Assembly: GCA_032718865.1 (NCBI GenBank)
Contig: JALUTQ010000022.1
Location: 41,943 to 105,942, forward strand
DNA: 64,000 nt
From: Tilletia caries
Taxonomy: Eukaryota > Basidiomycota > Exobasidiomycetes > Tilletiales > Tilletiaceae
Direction of reading: 5' to 3'
The notes under the pieces are model-generated. The model was not told the DNA's origin. It made no database searches and was given only the letters and a program-made list of their open reading frames with translations. A program made the translations under genes and the position numbers. This document shows, in pieces, positions 44,257 through 53,956 of the stretch (the first letter of the stretch is position 1; each line of letters opens with the position of its first letter).

Positions 44257-46026
44257 TTTATTTTATTTTATTTTATTATTTTTTTTTTTTGATTCATACG
44301 CTGACCCAGGCCGTGGAGGCCTATGCAGGGAAGAGAGAAGATCATACAACAGGAGGAGGAGTTAAGAGTGAGGACGATGTTGGAGGAGAGGTCGCAGCCA
44401 AAGGCGGGAGGGGGATCTGAAAGAAGTGGGGATGCTGCGCACAGCGGGATCATATGAGAATACCAAACGTACTCTATGCTGCATGTTTGAGCGCCATTGT
44501 GGGAGATGTGTCGTAGCCGGCGTACCAGCTACAAGTCCGAGGGAAGGTTGCCAGGGGACGTCAATTCGTCATTTTTGGCGAGCGCGTCTCGCCATGCGCG
44601 TCGATGTGCGCATTGCTCGTCGTCTGCCTTGTGCGCCTCGCCGCAGTTGGAGCAGCGGAGGCTGTGTGTGGCGCATGATGAGGAGGCGGTGCTGCTGCAT
44701 GCTGCGCAGGGAGGATGGTTGATTGTCGGATGTTTTTCCCGCGCACAGCCGACAGACAGGAGATCGGCGACAGTGACGCGCGACGTGGCCGAACTGTTGA
44801 CAGTGCCCGCATTGCTGGAGTCGAAGATTGGGCCGATATTCCGAGACGATGCGGGGCTGGTTGTTGTATCCAAGTTGACCCCGGTCCAAAGCCATGCGTT
44901 TGGCACCGGGGTCTTCACAAAGGACGAGGACTGACCCGAAACCGTTTGGGTGGGCCTCCCGCTTCGCTGGAGAGGCGAGAAACCGCGTGTTGATGAAGTT
45001 GATGTTGTTGGTGGAGGTGAGAGCAGCTGCCATGCCCTCACCATCCTTGTCGGCGAAAGGTATTCCGTGAACCACGATTGTTTGAAGGAGCCCGAACGTT
45101 GGTTCGCGCAGAGTGGGGAGTGCTTCTTGGTCGGGGAAGGCTTCCGCAAGCCATCGATCGCCTTCAGATGCGAGGACTTGCTCGACCTCCAGTTGGTTGG
45201 CAAAGTTGATGCCGATGTCGCCGCTCCTCAACTTCTCGACCGAGAGTGGTGTGACCATCTCTGATCGAAAAATTGGGTCCTTGAGAGCGTTGAAGATCTG
45301 TGGTGCGCCGAGGTTGCGCGCGGGGTGGTCAGGAGGCAGCCCTCTCGTATTGAGGACGACGCGAAAGCGCACGCGCGGCGTGGATGTGTGCCTGTGCGCA
45401 TACACCGTTGCCGCAGACCGTGCGGCAATCGTGCCGGGAGGAGGATTTCGTCGGTTGGGGGTCGAGTCGGTTGTCGGGGGGGAAGGAGCAGCTGTTTCCA
45501 GCACCGTCCGCTCGAGCGCACCGAAGCGGCCGAGAAGTATCTCGAAATCCGACCTGGAGATGGGCGGAGAGGCATCCGCGGCATTCGGTGTGCTGGAGGG
45601 GCCGGGAGCGGGAGCTGCTAAGGAAGAGAGATGCTCCTGGAGTCTCTCGAGCGCTCGCTTGACGTTGTGGAGCTCGGCGTCCTTCGGCTGTCGATACCGT
45701 TTACCGGTATCTGGGTCACTGGCCGTCGAGCTGATGATAGCGAGGGCGTCCTGTATAATAGAGGACGCAGTGGACGAGTTGAGAGGGTCGTCATTTGAGG
45801 GTGCTGACGTGGCAGCCGCATGAGGTGGAGATTGTGGGGCGTCGGGCTCGTTGTCCGCCCGTCGCGCACCAGTGGACGAAGACGAAGCGTTCGTGGGGGC
45901 ACGCGAGGTGCTCCCGCGGGCTCTAGGAGGCATGAGGGTAGGTTAAAGGATACTTGGCGGGGGAGGCAGTTATGTGTACCAATCCACTCAAAAGTTAGGG
46001 GTCAGCTACATAGATGATGGTGGTTG
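44257..46026 (-). mobile_element. LINE derivative with ORF1 only (HAL1-like)
   Basis: Flanked by the 13-bp direct repeat ACACATCCTCCAT (44244-44256 and 46027-46039). At its 3' end on the minus strand there is an A-rich tail (44257-44291, AAAATAAAATAAA type). The 1770-bp body holds a complete ORF1 but only about 270 bp between the ORF1 stop and the tail, so no reverse transcriptase. A variable-length target duplication plus an A-rich tail are marks of target-primed reverse transcription, so it was moved by another LINE. Confidence 0.85.
44529..45933 (-). pseudogene. LINE ORF1 nucleic-acid-binding protein with three zinc knuckles
   Basis: Starts MPPRARGSTSRAPTNASSS at 45933. The Ser/Thr/Pro-rich N-terminus is followed by a central domain (RVRFRVVLNTRGLP ... 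IVVHGIPF) and then knuckles CGHCQQFGHVARHC, CRLCA..KH....C and CSNCGEAHKADDEQC. This is the ORF1 layout of Tad/Jockey-like fungal LINEs. The first knuckle is in the starting frame and the last two are in the next frame. The shift falls at the GGGAAAAA run near 44735, so the current copy is frameshifted by one base. The downstream frame ends at 44529. Confidence 0.82.
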
Positions 46027-47314
46027 ACACATCCTCCATCGATGTGTGGTTGTGAAAGAGCAGCACACCGGGCACCAAGATGGGATTGGAGGAGCGCTGG
46101 GAGCCGAGCCAGAGAGCGAATGAGGGCCGGAAGAGGAAGCGGTGCGAGGGGCTTTCCTCTTAGGAGAAGGTGGGACAGAGGTAGGTGCTGCTTGAGCAGG
46201 ATAAGACGCCGCTGGAACCGACCACGACTGACTGATGCGCATCCGGTCTGGGTACGCCGCGCCTGCCAGTCGAGCCCACGGGCTCGCGAAGGCCCCTGCA
46301 ACGTCGATCGCGGCTCCCACGCCGCCATCTCGTCTGACGGCGCCTGCAGCGAGACCAAGAAGGGACTGGTTGATGAGGCGAATGTCGAAACCGATCTTGG
46401 AAGAGGTTTTGCGGGCCGCTGCGTGTGCTGCCCGGACTCTATGGTCGTACTCCCGGAAGATGTCCCAGTTTCCTCCGTGAACAGCACCAGCGACCCGAAC
46501 GAGATGACCAGCGTAGACTGCTGCTTCCTTGTGGCCGGAAGGGGAAGCGTGCTGGAGGAGGAGCAGATAGGCGGCACTCGCTTGGATCCATTCGGGGAAC
46601 GGAAGGAACCTGTCCGTGTGGACCCATTCGTCGAGGACACGGGCTGAGGCCGGGTCGAGAGGCAGCTTGAAATCGGGACGGCCGCCACGAGAATGGTTGA
46701 CCAGGCAGACGACAGTGAGGAGAGACAAAGGGACGGGGTGACCTGCTCGGTACAAGTCGATGAGATCTTGAGGGATGGGGTACGGGCTGTCTGCAAAGGG
46801 GTACACCAGAGGAACCCCAGCAGAAGCAGCATCGGCAGGATTGAAATCAAGAGAGTTGTAGTCCGCTGTGGGTGGCGCCGCCATGTCGGCACCTCCAGCC
46901 GGAACTCCGTTTGAATCCGCGTTTCCCGCCGCCGCGTTGTTGTTGGAAGATGCAGAAGACGCATTGTTGTCCGACATGTGGTGATTTGAGCAGCAAAGGA
47001 GACAGCAAAGGAACACGAGATCGTTCGACTGAGGTCTGAGCCTGGCGAGAGCGAGGGGGAAAGTCGTGGAGAGAGAGAGGAGAGCTCAGGAAGAAAATTT
47101 TCCTTCAGACTGCGCAGGCACCACCGCCTTGCGGCCTGCGGCCTGTGCCTGCCTAACCTCATATCATTTCACTTCTCAGTACTCAGTTCTCAATGAAAGA
47201 TGAGAAAAATATGGAGAGCGGCGCCGAGTCTCGGCCGGCCGTCTGTCGACCCGTTTCGCGCCGACTCTGTCAAGTCCGCAAAACCCCAGCTCCGCGTCAA
47301 CTCCGGGGACAACC

Positions 47315-48026
47315 CAGAGCTCGGCAAGTGAAGATAGTGATCAATTTTTCGGACAAAGTATAGTGAAAGTGAAAGTGAAGGTCTCAGCCGGCCGACAAAG
47401 TATAGTTTAGTTATGAAAAGTTGAGATAGTGACTACTAGTTTGAGCGATTTTTGCGACCGTGCCGGCCGCATAGTAGACCGCGGGTGTCCCTATTTTTTT
47501 TTCATCAGAGCTCTGCCAAGTCACTAGGTAGTGAAGATAGTTGCAAAATTTTCATAAAGTGATCTGAAATGAGGAGTCTCAGACAGATTTGGTCGCAAAT
47601 CGTAGGTAAGTAAACGTATAGGGCTTCAAAAGGCATGACATTTACAAAAGCTAACCAGAAAATACCAGTGACTCATAATCCAATATCAAGACTACAAAGT
47701 CTTGATAGTAACTGGGTAGTAAACTATTAGTGACTTTCTTGACTGGATAGTTACTTACAAGTGACTACGTTAACTTGACTGGATAGTTACTTACAAGTGA
47801 CTACGTTAACTTGGCAGCACTACTAGTGATAGAAAGTGACTCCAAGTTTAACATGAAGACAAACCTCACTATCTCCATACTTTCTTCACTTTCCCGGCCC
47901 GGCCAAAGTGAAAGTTCACTATCTTTTTTTCGACGGCTCAGAAGCCAAAGTATAGTGAAAGTTTCACTACTAGTTCTCACTTCCAAGTTACAAAGTATAG
48001 GAAGTGAACAAAGTTGCCGAGGCCTG
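47315..48026. mobile_element. hAT-type MITE
   Basis: 712 bp. Left end CAGAGCTCGGCAAGTG, right end TTGCCGAGGCCTG (inverted match CAGRSCTCGGCAA). Exact 8-bp duplication GGACAACC at 47307-47314 and 48027-48034, lying inside the right TIR of element 2. AT-rich, with many AAGTATAGTGAAAGT and AGTGACT repeats in both orientations and no ORF of note. CAG start and 8-bp duplication are classical hAT features. Confidence 0.88.
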
Positions 48027-48094
48027 GGACAACCTTACTGACAATTACATTCCATTACACACAGGCAGACGATACCACAGCGAGCGAGAAAGGC

Positions 48095-48367
48095 TATTAG
48101 TTTAGCGATCGGGACCGGCCTGGCCTTTTAGAGTCCAGAGGTATTCCCCAGACTCAAGGTTGTGGCCATCTCCCAAATTCATTTGTGTATGTTGTTAGAA
48201 ATTGGAACAAAGCTTGGGCGATTTCTTTCGGCCGAGAAAAGGTTTCCAAATCCAAACCTCACGTATTCCTACACAGCATCCTTCACACAGTTGGATCTCC
48301 CTCAACTCTGACTCAATCTCTCTCCGGTCTTGTGAGAAAGATGTGTGACAGTGTGATAGACTAGGGT
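48095..48367. other. Unassigned spacer after unit B copy 2
   Basis: No coding sequence recognised. A TCCAGAGGTATTCCCCAGACTC segment near 48134 partly resembles 59232-59255 in reverse, too weak to classify. Confidence 0.4.
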
Positions 48368-49036
48368 GTGCAGTTTGAAGCTCGAGAACAGCGTCGTTTT
48401 CGAGTTCTGACCGAATATGTGCGTCGCGCGCAGGGGTACTTCTTACCCGCCGAGTTTGCCCTTATCGATCTCGCTCAATTCTTGCTCAATCTCTTTCAAA
48501 CCTTCACACGCGTGTTCAGGAAGACTGTATCTATCATTTCCGTTGATCCTAAATAAAAAATGACATAGGTTCCCCCTGTGTCGGACATCATGGTCGTGGT
48601 CGGGCAAAGGAAATGATCGGACCTGTCCGAGGCTACTAAGTAAGGTAGAATGCATTTCTCACAGATGATAGCTATTACAGAAAGATGCTTGAGAGTGTCA
48701 TTGAATATCGTGTGATGCTTGATGCTTGCGAGAAGCGGCGCTGGCGAGTTCTGGCTCGATATGTGGCTCGCGCGCAGGGGTACTAAGTGGCCGCCGAGTT
48801 TGCACTAATCAATCTCGCTCAATTCTTCCTCAATCTCTCTCAAACCTTCACAGTCGTGTTCAGGAAGACTGTATCTATCATTTCTATCAATCTAAATAAA
48901 AAAATGACATAGGTTCCCCCTGTGTCGGACATCATGGTCGTGGTCGGGCGGAGGAAGGGATTGGAGCTGTCCGAGGCTACTAAGTAAGGAAGATTGCATT
49001 TCTAAAACATGATTACTATTACAGAAAGATGCATGA
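48368..49036. repeat. Tandem duplication of a ~340-bp unit
   Basis: Two diverged copies in direct order, about 48388-48690 and 48730-49036. They share GCGCGCAGGGGTACT, TCAATCTCGCTCAATTCTT, GTTCAGGAAGACTGTATC, AATAAAAAATGACATAGG, GACATCATGGTCGTGGTC and TACTAAGTAAGG. A third copy lies at 22700-22990. A 62-codon ORF in the first unit is not conserved in the others, so I treat the unit as non-coding, possibly a 3' end containing AATAAA. The pair directly abuts the truncated acyl-CoA oxidase. Confidence 0.78.
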
Positions 49037-49145
49037 TGGTGTGGTTGAGCTGTGAGTGAGTGATAATTTCAGGTGAAGAAGGAGGAAGGTTAGTTTTGGA
49101 GATGCAGGAGTAATCGGAAGGTTGGGAGCATAGCCAAAGACGTAC

Positions 49146-50785
49146 CCGCTGTACACGCTGAACCCGTGCCCACCAAGGGATTGCCGACAAGCCTCGATCC
49201 CCTCCAGACTCCGATCAGTGCAGTACGCCTTCAACGAAGAACTAGCCACATGCGTATTCGCCAACAGCGTCGTATCGCCCGACTCCAACTGCTCCGACAG
49301 CTGCTCATACAGCACCTGCATCCAACGGCCCGCCAGGATGTACGCGTAGGACTGGGCGAGCATCGGGATGAGCATCCAGTCCAGGTACGGGTACGAGATC
49401 ACCGCCCGTTCTTCGTCGGACTTGGTCGTTGAGTCGGGGCCGCGGAATTGACGACGGACGGAGGAGTACCGGATGGCGATGGTGATGCCACGAGAAAGCA
49501 TCTATCTACAAGGGGAGAGAGAGAGGCGCGTGAGTACATCATAGAGAGAGAGAACCAAGTGATGCCCATATGACAACATACCCGCAACGGTCGATCATCT
49601 GCGAGCGGATGAACGTCATGCCCAAGTACGACATCTTCGACGACGGCGGCTTCACATACTGCCCCTCCTTCGTAACCTGCGAATGCTTCATGAACATGTT
49701 CTCGCGCGGGATCCGGTAGTTGTCGAAACGCGCCCATCCGTTGTCCAGCCCGCCAAAGGCGCCGTAGGCTTTGGGACCGATGTCACCGGCGTGGACGCCC
49801 TCGAAGAGCTGGCCGGTCTCGAAGGAGCGGAGGGGGACGAAGAAGAGGTGCGGGCCAATGTCTTTGCCGTCAAGGATGAGCTGTGCTTGGACGACGGCGT
49901 CACTGGTGGGAAAAGAAACGGGTTAAAGGTGGGCGGTGGTGAGAAACCAGACGCGGGGTCTTCGAGTATCGTTGTGGAAGAGAGAGAACTCACGTTGCGG
50001 TGGTGCCGAGTGCCGAGACCGCCTGCCCACCACTTGGTGGAGGTCAAGGTGGGCGAGTGAATGATGAAAGAGTCCGAGGCCTTGTCGAAGGTGGCGGTAG
50101 TCTCAAGACCGGCGACGTTGCTTCCGTGTCCGAGCTCGGTCTGGAGGTAGGCTGTTGATTGGCGAGGGAGGGGAGAAGACGCCAGAGAAGATCTGAGAGC
50201 TGCTTTACTAATCATACAAGCGGAAAGGTAGGGGAAGAGTGCGTACCTCCCATAATCTCGTGGCGCATGGCGCTGCTGCCCCAACGATCGATCTGGTCTG
50301 GGGTGCCCTGGGACATGATGACAGGGACAAAGGCGATCCAGCTGTTGGTGACCAAGGACATAATTGTTAACACACAGCCAGTGAAAGATCATACGCGTCA
50401 GAGGAAACACTCACTGTATAGTGATAGGCGACTGGGGGTCGAGGGAGAGCATAGCCTCGACTATCTCAAGCGTGCTCCACCCATGCTCCTTCGCCAGATT
50501 CAAAATCCGCCGACAAGCGAAATGCGCAGCCTGCTGAATCTGCTCCCAGTTCATACGAGCAAGCCGTTTCGTCAAGTTCGAAACAACGGGATCGTTACGC
50601 ATGCCGTCAATCACCTCGTGCCGAGTCTCGTTGTCGATCCGCCCATTGCGGATGACCTTCTCGATCTCGGCTGGGTCGAAGGTGGTTTTGGTGCGGGCGT
50701 CGGCGGCGTCGTTTGCTGTTTGTTGGGCGACGGGGCCGATGGGAGTCTTGGACCTTGGTGAGGGCGAGGGGAGGGAGGGGCGAGT
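49146..50785 (-). pseudogene. Acyl-CoA oxidase, truncated and frameshifted
   Basis: Exons that can be traced: 50785-50415, 50341-50247, 50151-49994, 49902-49582 and about 49500-49146. They carry the acyl-CoA oxidase hallmarks in order: FDPAEIEKVIR ... [98 protein letters not shown] and GHGFSVYSG. These enzymes oxidise acyl-CoA to enoyl-CoA with FAD in peroxisomes. A 7-bp tandem duplication (GTGCCGA at 50003-50009 and 50010-50016) breaks the frame after GGLG. The C-terminal catalytic part and any peroxisomal signal are missing; sequence stops at a GTACGT donor (49145) beside the tandem repeat. The first exon is not identifiable. Confidence 0.82.
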
Positions 50786-51617
50786 CTGCCCAGTTCTTAG
50801 GGGGTGATGAGATGTCTGTCAGTCAGGATGAGATGTCAACGATTAGTGATACATCACAAGAGCCTCAACAAACGTACCAAACAGGGCCCATACGATGAAG
50901 AACGCGCGTCCAGAAGGCCGCGATTTGAGAAGCCACCGAGCTTGAGACCGCCCTGGAGGAAATAACCTGGAACAGGAACGTGCAGAAGGGTCCGAGAGTG
51001 GAGGAGGTCTGTCAATTGTGCCTCGTACACTTATGCGTTGGAAGCTCAACGACTAGACTGCTCTCACCCATAATGTTGGAGCCGAGGCTGGCGAGGAGAG
51101 CACCAGACCATCACAAAGGCCAGCAGCTAACCCTGTCGTGTCGAGATCATAAAGAAAGAGAAGTGAGGTGAGCAAAACTGCGAGCGTGTGAGAAGCAGTG
51201 ACTCGCCAACGCACCTTGTTGAAGCACCTTGGGTGACGATAAAGGAGATACTGAGGCCTGAGACAGAGTGAAGCTGGAAACAAAGCGGAGACTGTGATCA
51301 AGGTGAGCGAGGAAAAGCAGAACAGCAGTGAGCAATCAGCAACGCAGTGGGCAGTGAGCGGTCAGAACCCAAGGGATTGAAATTGGTGATACATAAGATG
51401 TCGAGGACGGTGGTGACTACTGGTGGGTTAAGCGATGGAGCCTTGTCGGGCGTCGAGCGCGTCAAGAGTGCGCAGCTAGAATTTGTTCCATGCGTTCCAT
51501 GATGTTCCACGGAAATGCTCCGAGGTGCGCACCATGGTATCTCCAGGCGCAACCACAACAATCTCCGCATCCTCACCAACTTTGACTCGAACGAGGTATC
51601 CATCGCCATGATCGGAT
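50786..51617 (-). other. Unassigned region with a short gene-end remnant
   Basis: Upstream of the acyl-CoA oxidase. One minus-strand frame (about 51617-51476) reads DGYLVRVKVGEDAEIVVV ... SWNAWNKF to a stop and looks like the end of a conserved protein cut by the TIR at 51618. I do not recognise it. The rest shows no clear coding exon, though the missing first acyl-CoA oxidase exon may lie here. Confidence 0.35.
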
Positions 51618-51944
51618 AAGAGCCTGTTCAACCGGAGCGTCAGGACGCGTGTTTTGACGCACTTCTCCGTCACGAGAAAGTCTCCGCAAAAAAAAAGGGC
51701 GTCTTTGACGCTCTCGAGTCTAAATCAAATCACCGGGTGTTCAGCTGGCCTATGCTGATGATGTGTGAGAGAGGTGCTCATCAGAATTTTGCGTGGCGCG
51801 GTGCGTCGAGTCTTGGGATGGAGGTCTCGACCCCCATCTCATTTTTCATATGTGTGACGCGGATCATGACTCAAAATTTAAGTCTCCGCGAAAGTCTGAC
51901 TGGCCAGCTGAACAGGCATGACGCGACGCAAGGAATCATGATTT

Positions 51945-52199
51945 GGTGTCGCGTCAGATGAGATGAAATCGCTGTCGCTCGGCCTCGGCTGCAGTGAGGA
52001 CGTGACGCGTAATGCCAAGAGACATGGCACCGCGTCGCGTCGGGATCGGGAGTGGAAGAATCTTCTTATAAGTCGGCCCGACGCGCGTCGGTGCCTCTGA
52101 CGGACGACCACATCATCAGTCGTCCTCACTCACGTCCTCACTGCTATCCTCTCATAGGTGCGCAGTCGAGTAGAATCATTGACTCAATCCCTTTCTTTC
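51945..52199 (+). repeat. Left split direct repeat A1 of element C
   Basis: Starts GGTGTCGCGTCAGATGAG and ends AATCCCTTTCTTTC. Differs from A2 (58483-58737) at only a few positions. It contains CTTATAAGTCGG (about 52064), a plausible TATA box, and a TCACTCACGTCCTCACTG run, so it may serve as the element's promoter. Confidence 0.85.
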
Positions 52200-52286
52200 C
52201 TTCCTTCACTCGCACCTCATCCTTCGCACTCGCCCACCATCACATCACATTCTTCAATCTCCTCACTTTCAAGCATCGCAAGCGCA

Positions 52287-53252
52287 ATGTCGCAGCGCTC
52301 TGCTCCCTCCATCTCCAGCTCTACAGGTCGTCAGATGGCGGCACTTCAAGACGAGGCACGGCTCATCCAGTCGGATGCTGCCGGTGCAGGCGAGGATCTG
52401 GGCGGAGATGCCCTCATGGCTGCGGGAGACGACGATCACCCCGGGGACGACAAGGACGACGCCGACCAAGCTGCTTCGGCGACCGTCCATCAAGATCAGC
52501 AGCCACTCGACTCATACATCCGTGGTGGCGAGCGACCCGCTCGTGATGTTCAGCGCGACATCGAGCAAGGCATTATGGACTCCCTCACGGACCCTTACCT
52601 GCCCTCCAACGCCGGTGATCAGTCCATCCACCGGTACCCACCCTCCCTCAACCTTCCGAAGGTTTATTCGGTCAAGGGCAAGGCCAAGAAGGCTCGGTCG
52701 TCATCTCACTCGGCCGATTCGGATGAGGAGGTTCGTCGTATCGTCGAGAAGAACTTGGATGAAGGGCGTCCGATAACTCCGGAGCCCACCAAGATAGAGG
52801 ACCTGTTCTCCCTCTTCGAGCAGCTCACCCCGACATCACGCAAGACCGCCCTCGGTCGGCTGTTGCCTGTCGCAAAGGGGCCCAATCATGCTGGATCGGA
52901 CAGCGAGACCACCCAGGACAACCCCTATTGACGTCCTGTGGCCAAGGCTCCTCTTCCGACATCAACTCCATCATCAAGCAAGCACAAGCTGTCGCCGCAA
53001 GGCCTTCCTTCCTTCAAGAAGATGCGACATCAAGCTCCTCTGCTCGTCCGCTCAGACAGCGAGCCTTCTCTCATCAGGGGCCGACCCTTCCAGCCCAAGG
53101 CGAAGAGCACGGCCACGGTTGACCTCCCCTCCCTTGTCGTCATCAACAAGCTGCGGAACTCCATGTACGTTCCGCTGTGGCACTTCACCCAGGAAGGGAT
53201 CGTGGAGGGACGAGCGCGCGATGCGCACGTCATACACACGACGACACCAACC
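52287..53252 (+). pseudogene. Element C first gag-like ORF, one in-frame TGA
   Basis: Starts MSQRSAPSISSSTGRQMAAL. It is acidic, Asp/Ser/Ala-rich, with a predicted helical patch (KIEDLFSLFEQLTPTSRKTALGRL split over residues 168-192). A TGA at 52929-52931 interrupts it. The same frame then continues with RPVAKAPLPTSTPSSSKHK and a conserved-looking KSTATVDLPSLVVINKLRNSM until about 53164, where a GTACGT could be an intron donor. Function inferred only from position: the structural protein region upstream of the zinc-finger gag. Confidence 0.55.
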
Positions 53253-53956
53253 ATCGCTCTGTTGATTTTCTCCAGCTGCGAGCGACCAGCAATGGTGCTC
53301 CAGCATATGCTGTGACTTTCCCTTTGTCCGCACACACTATGGCAGGTCACGTGACCTCCACTTCTACACTCATTTGTTATCTCGGCCGATACTTTCTCTA
53401 TTCTCTCCGCTCCACTTCTCACTTCCGTTTCCCACACTCTTACCATCACGTGAGCGATCACTGTCCGATGATCACTGCCCGCAGAGAATCTTCACCCATT
53501 GGGCGAACTTCTCCACATCACCCCTATAAATAGCCAGCTCCCCTCCTGTCCTTCCACCACCATCCTGTATGCTCACTACCACCATCGTCCGCACCCACAA
53601 GCAATTGAGCATCACATCACTGGCATATCATCATCGTCCGCAGACCGCATCACACATCACCGAACCGATTGGCGCCTTGTGCCCAGTCTCTTCCATCGCG
53701 CTCACCACCACCGACCGCGTCGCCATCGACATCGACACAAGCTCGTCCGCAGGGACAGCTTTACGGAACCAGCACATATCAGCGCCTTGTGCCTGGCATT
53801 CCGACATCACCGCCAACAACTACCGCAGGAGTAGTCCGGCATCGCCCTCGCGCGCGCGCCAGTGCCTTGTGCTTGGCTGCATCAAGTCCGTCCGTGGGAC
53901 TCATCAGCAGCACCAGCAGCAGCAGCAGCACAGGGGTACGTGGGACCGGCAACTAG
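53253..53956 (+). other. Noncoding stretch inside element C with promoter-like signals
   Basis: Holds GGTCACGTGACC (53344-53355), a CACGTGAG (53448) and CCTATAAATAG (about 53523-53533), followed by a CAG-repeat tract (53905-53933). It is either an intron joining the two gag ORFs (acceptor possibly CAACTAG at 53956) or an internal promoter for the second gag ORF. Confidence 0.45.

Larger units (their letters stand above)
43896..46977 (-). pseudogene. Gag of element A, split by a LINE derivative
   Basis: The N-terminal piece runs from MSDNNASSASS (46977) to the LINE border at about 46027; it is Ala/Ser/Asn-rich with a helical core (FLPFPEWIQASAAYLLLLQ) and ends in CPVCCSFTTTHRWRMC. The C-terminal piece (44249-43896) continues in the same frame once one 13-bp duplication is removed: VSPARPLLVRS ... 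VCLNYNCNPYHCPYGHYCSRCGGDHRSC, a Cys/His cluster like those of B and C. The LINE landed in the middle of the zinc-finger region. Gag would bind the element RNA. Confidence 0.8.
39597..47272 (-). mobile_element. DIRS-like tyrosine-recombinase retroelement A
   Basis: Inserted in element 2 between its GTACGG and GTCCGC blocks without a target duplication, as expected for integration by a tyrosine recombinase. Order on the minus strand: gag (interrupted by a LINE derivative), RT exon 1, intron, RT exon 2 plus RNase H, tyrosine recombinase, about 370 bp tail. I could not find split direct repeats or inverted terminal repeats at its ends. Confidence 0.85.
38985..48037. mobile_element. TAAGG-family TIR element 2, containing elements A and a hAT MITE
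   Basis: Own sequence: 38985-39596, 47273-47314 and 48027-48037. The left end TAGATTGTCCCCGGAGT differs slightly from element 1; the right end is GGGGACAACCTTA. The target duplication CTGACAAT is present at 38977-38984 and 48038-48045. Its sequence runs parallel to element 1, so the two internal insertion points can be placed to within a base or two. Confidence 0.88.
26839..48094 (+). mobile_element. Unit B copy 2: coiled-coil/kinase gene plus DIRS-like element, heavily nested
   Basis: The 5' end TGACGAGATCTGTGG and 3' end GAGCGAGAAAGGC match copy 1. Its own sequence covers 26839-30144, 30905-31023, 31767-32942, 33627-36194, 38204-38984 and 48038-48094; the rest is inserted elements. Gene order: leader, coiled-coil/kinase, gag with zinc fingers, RT (with intron), RNase H, tyrosine recombinase, 3' tail. 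The lack of a target duplication at the outer ends fits tyrosine-recombinase integration, but also a segmental duplication. Copy 1 and copy 2 are inverted around 22.5-26.8 kb. Confidence 0.8.

Noticed and set aside
39597..47272. Split direct or inverted terminal repeats for element A
   Set aside because: I compared the first and last few hundred bases by eye and found no convincing match; an automated self-alignment is needed.
48368..48556. 62-codon ORF in the tandem repeat
   Set aside because: The frame is not kept in the second unit or in the copy at 22700, so it is unlikely to be coding.
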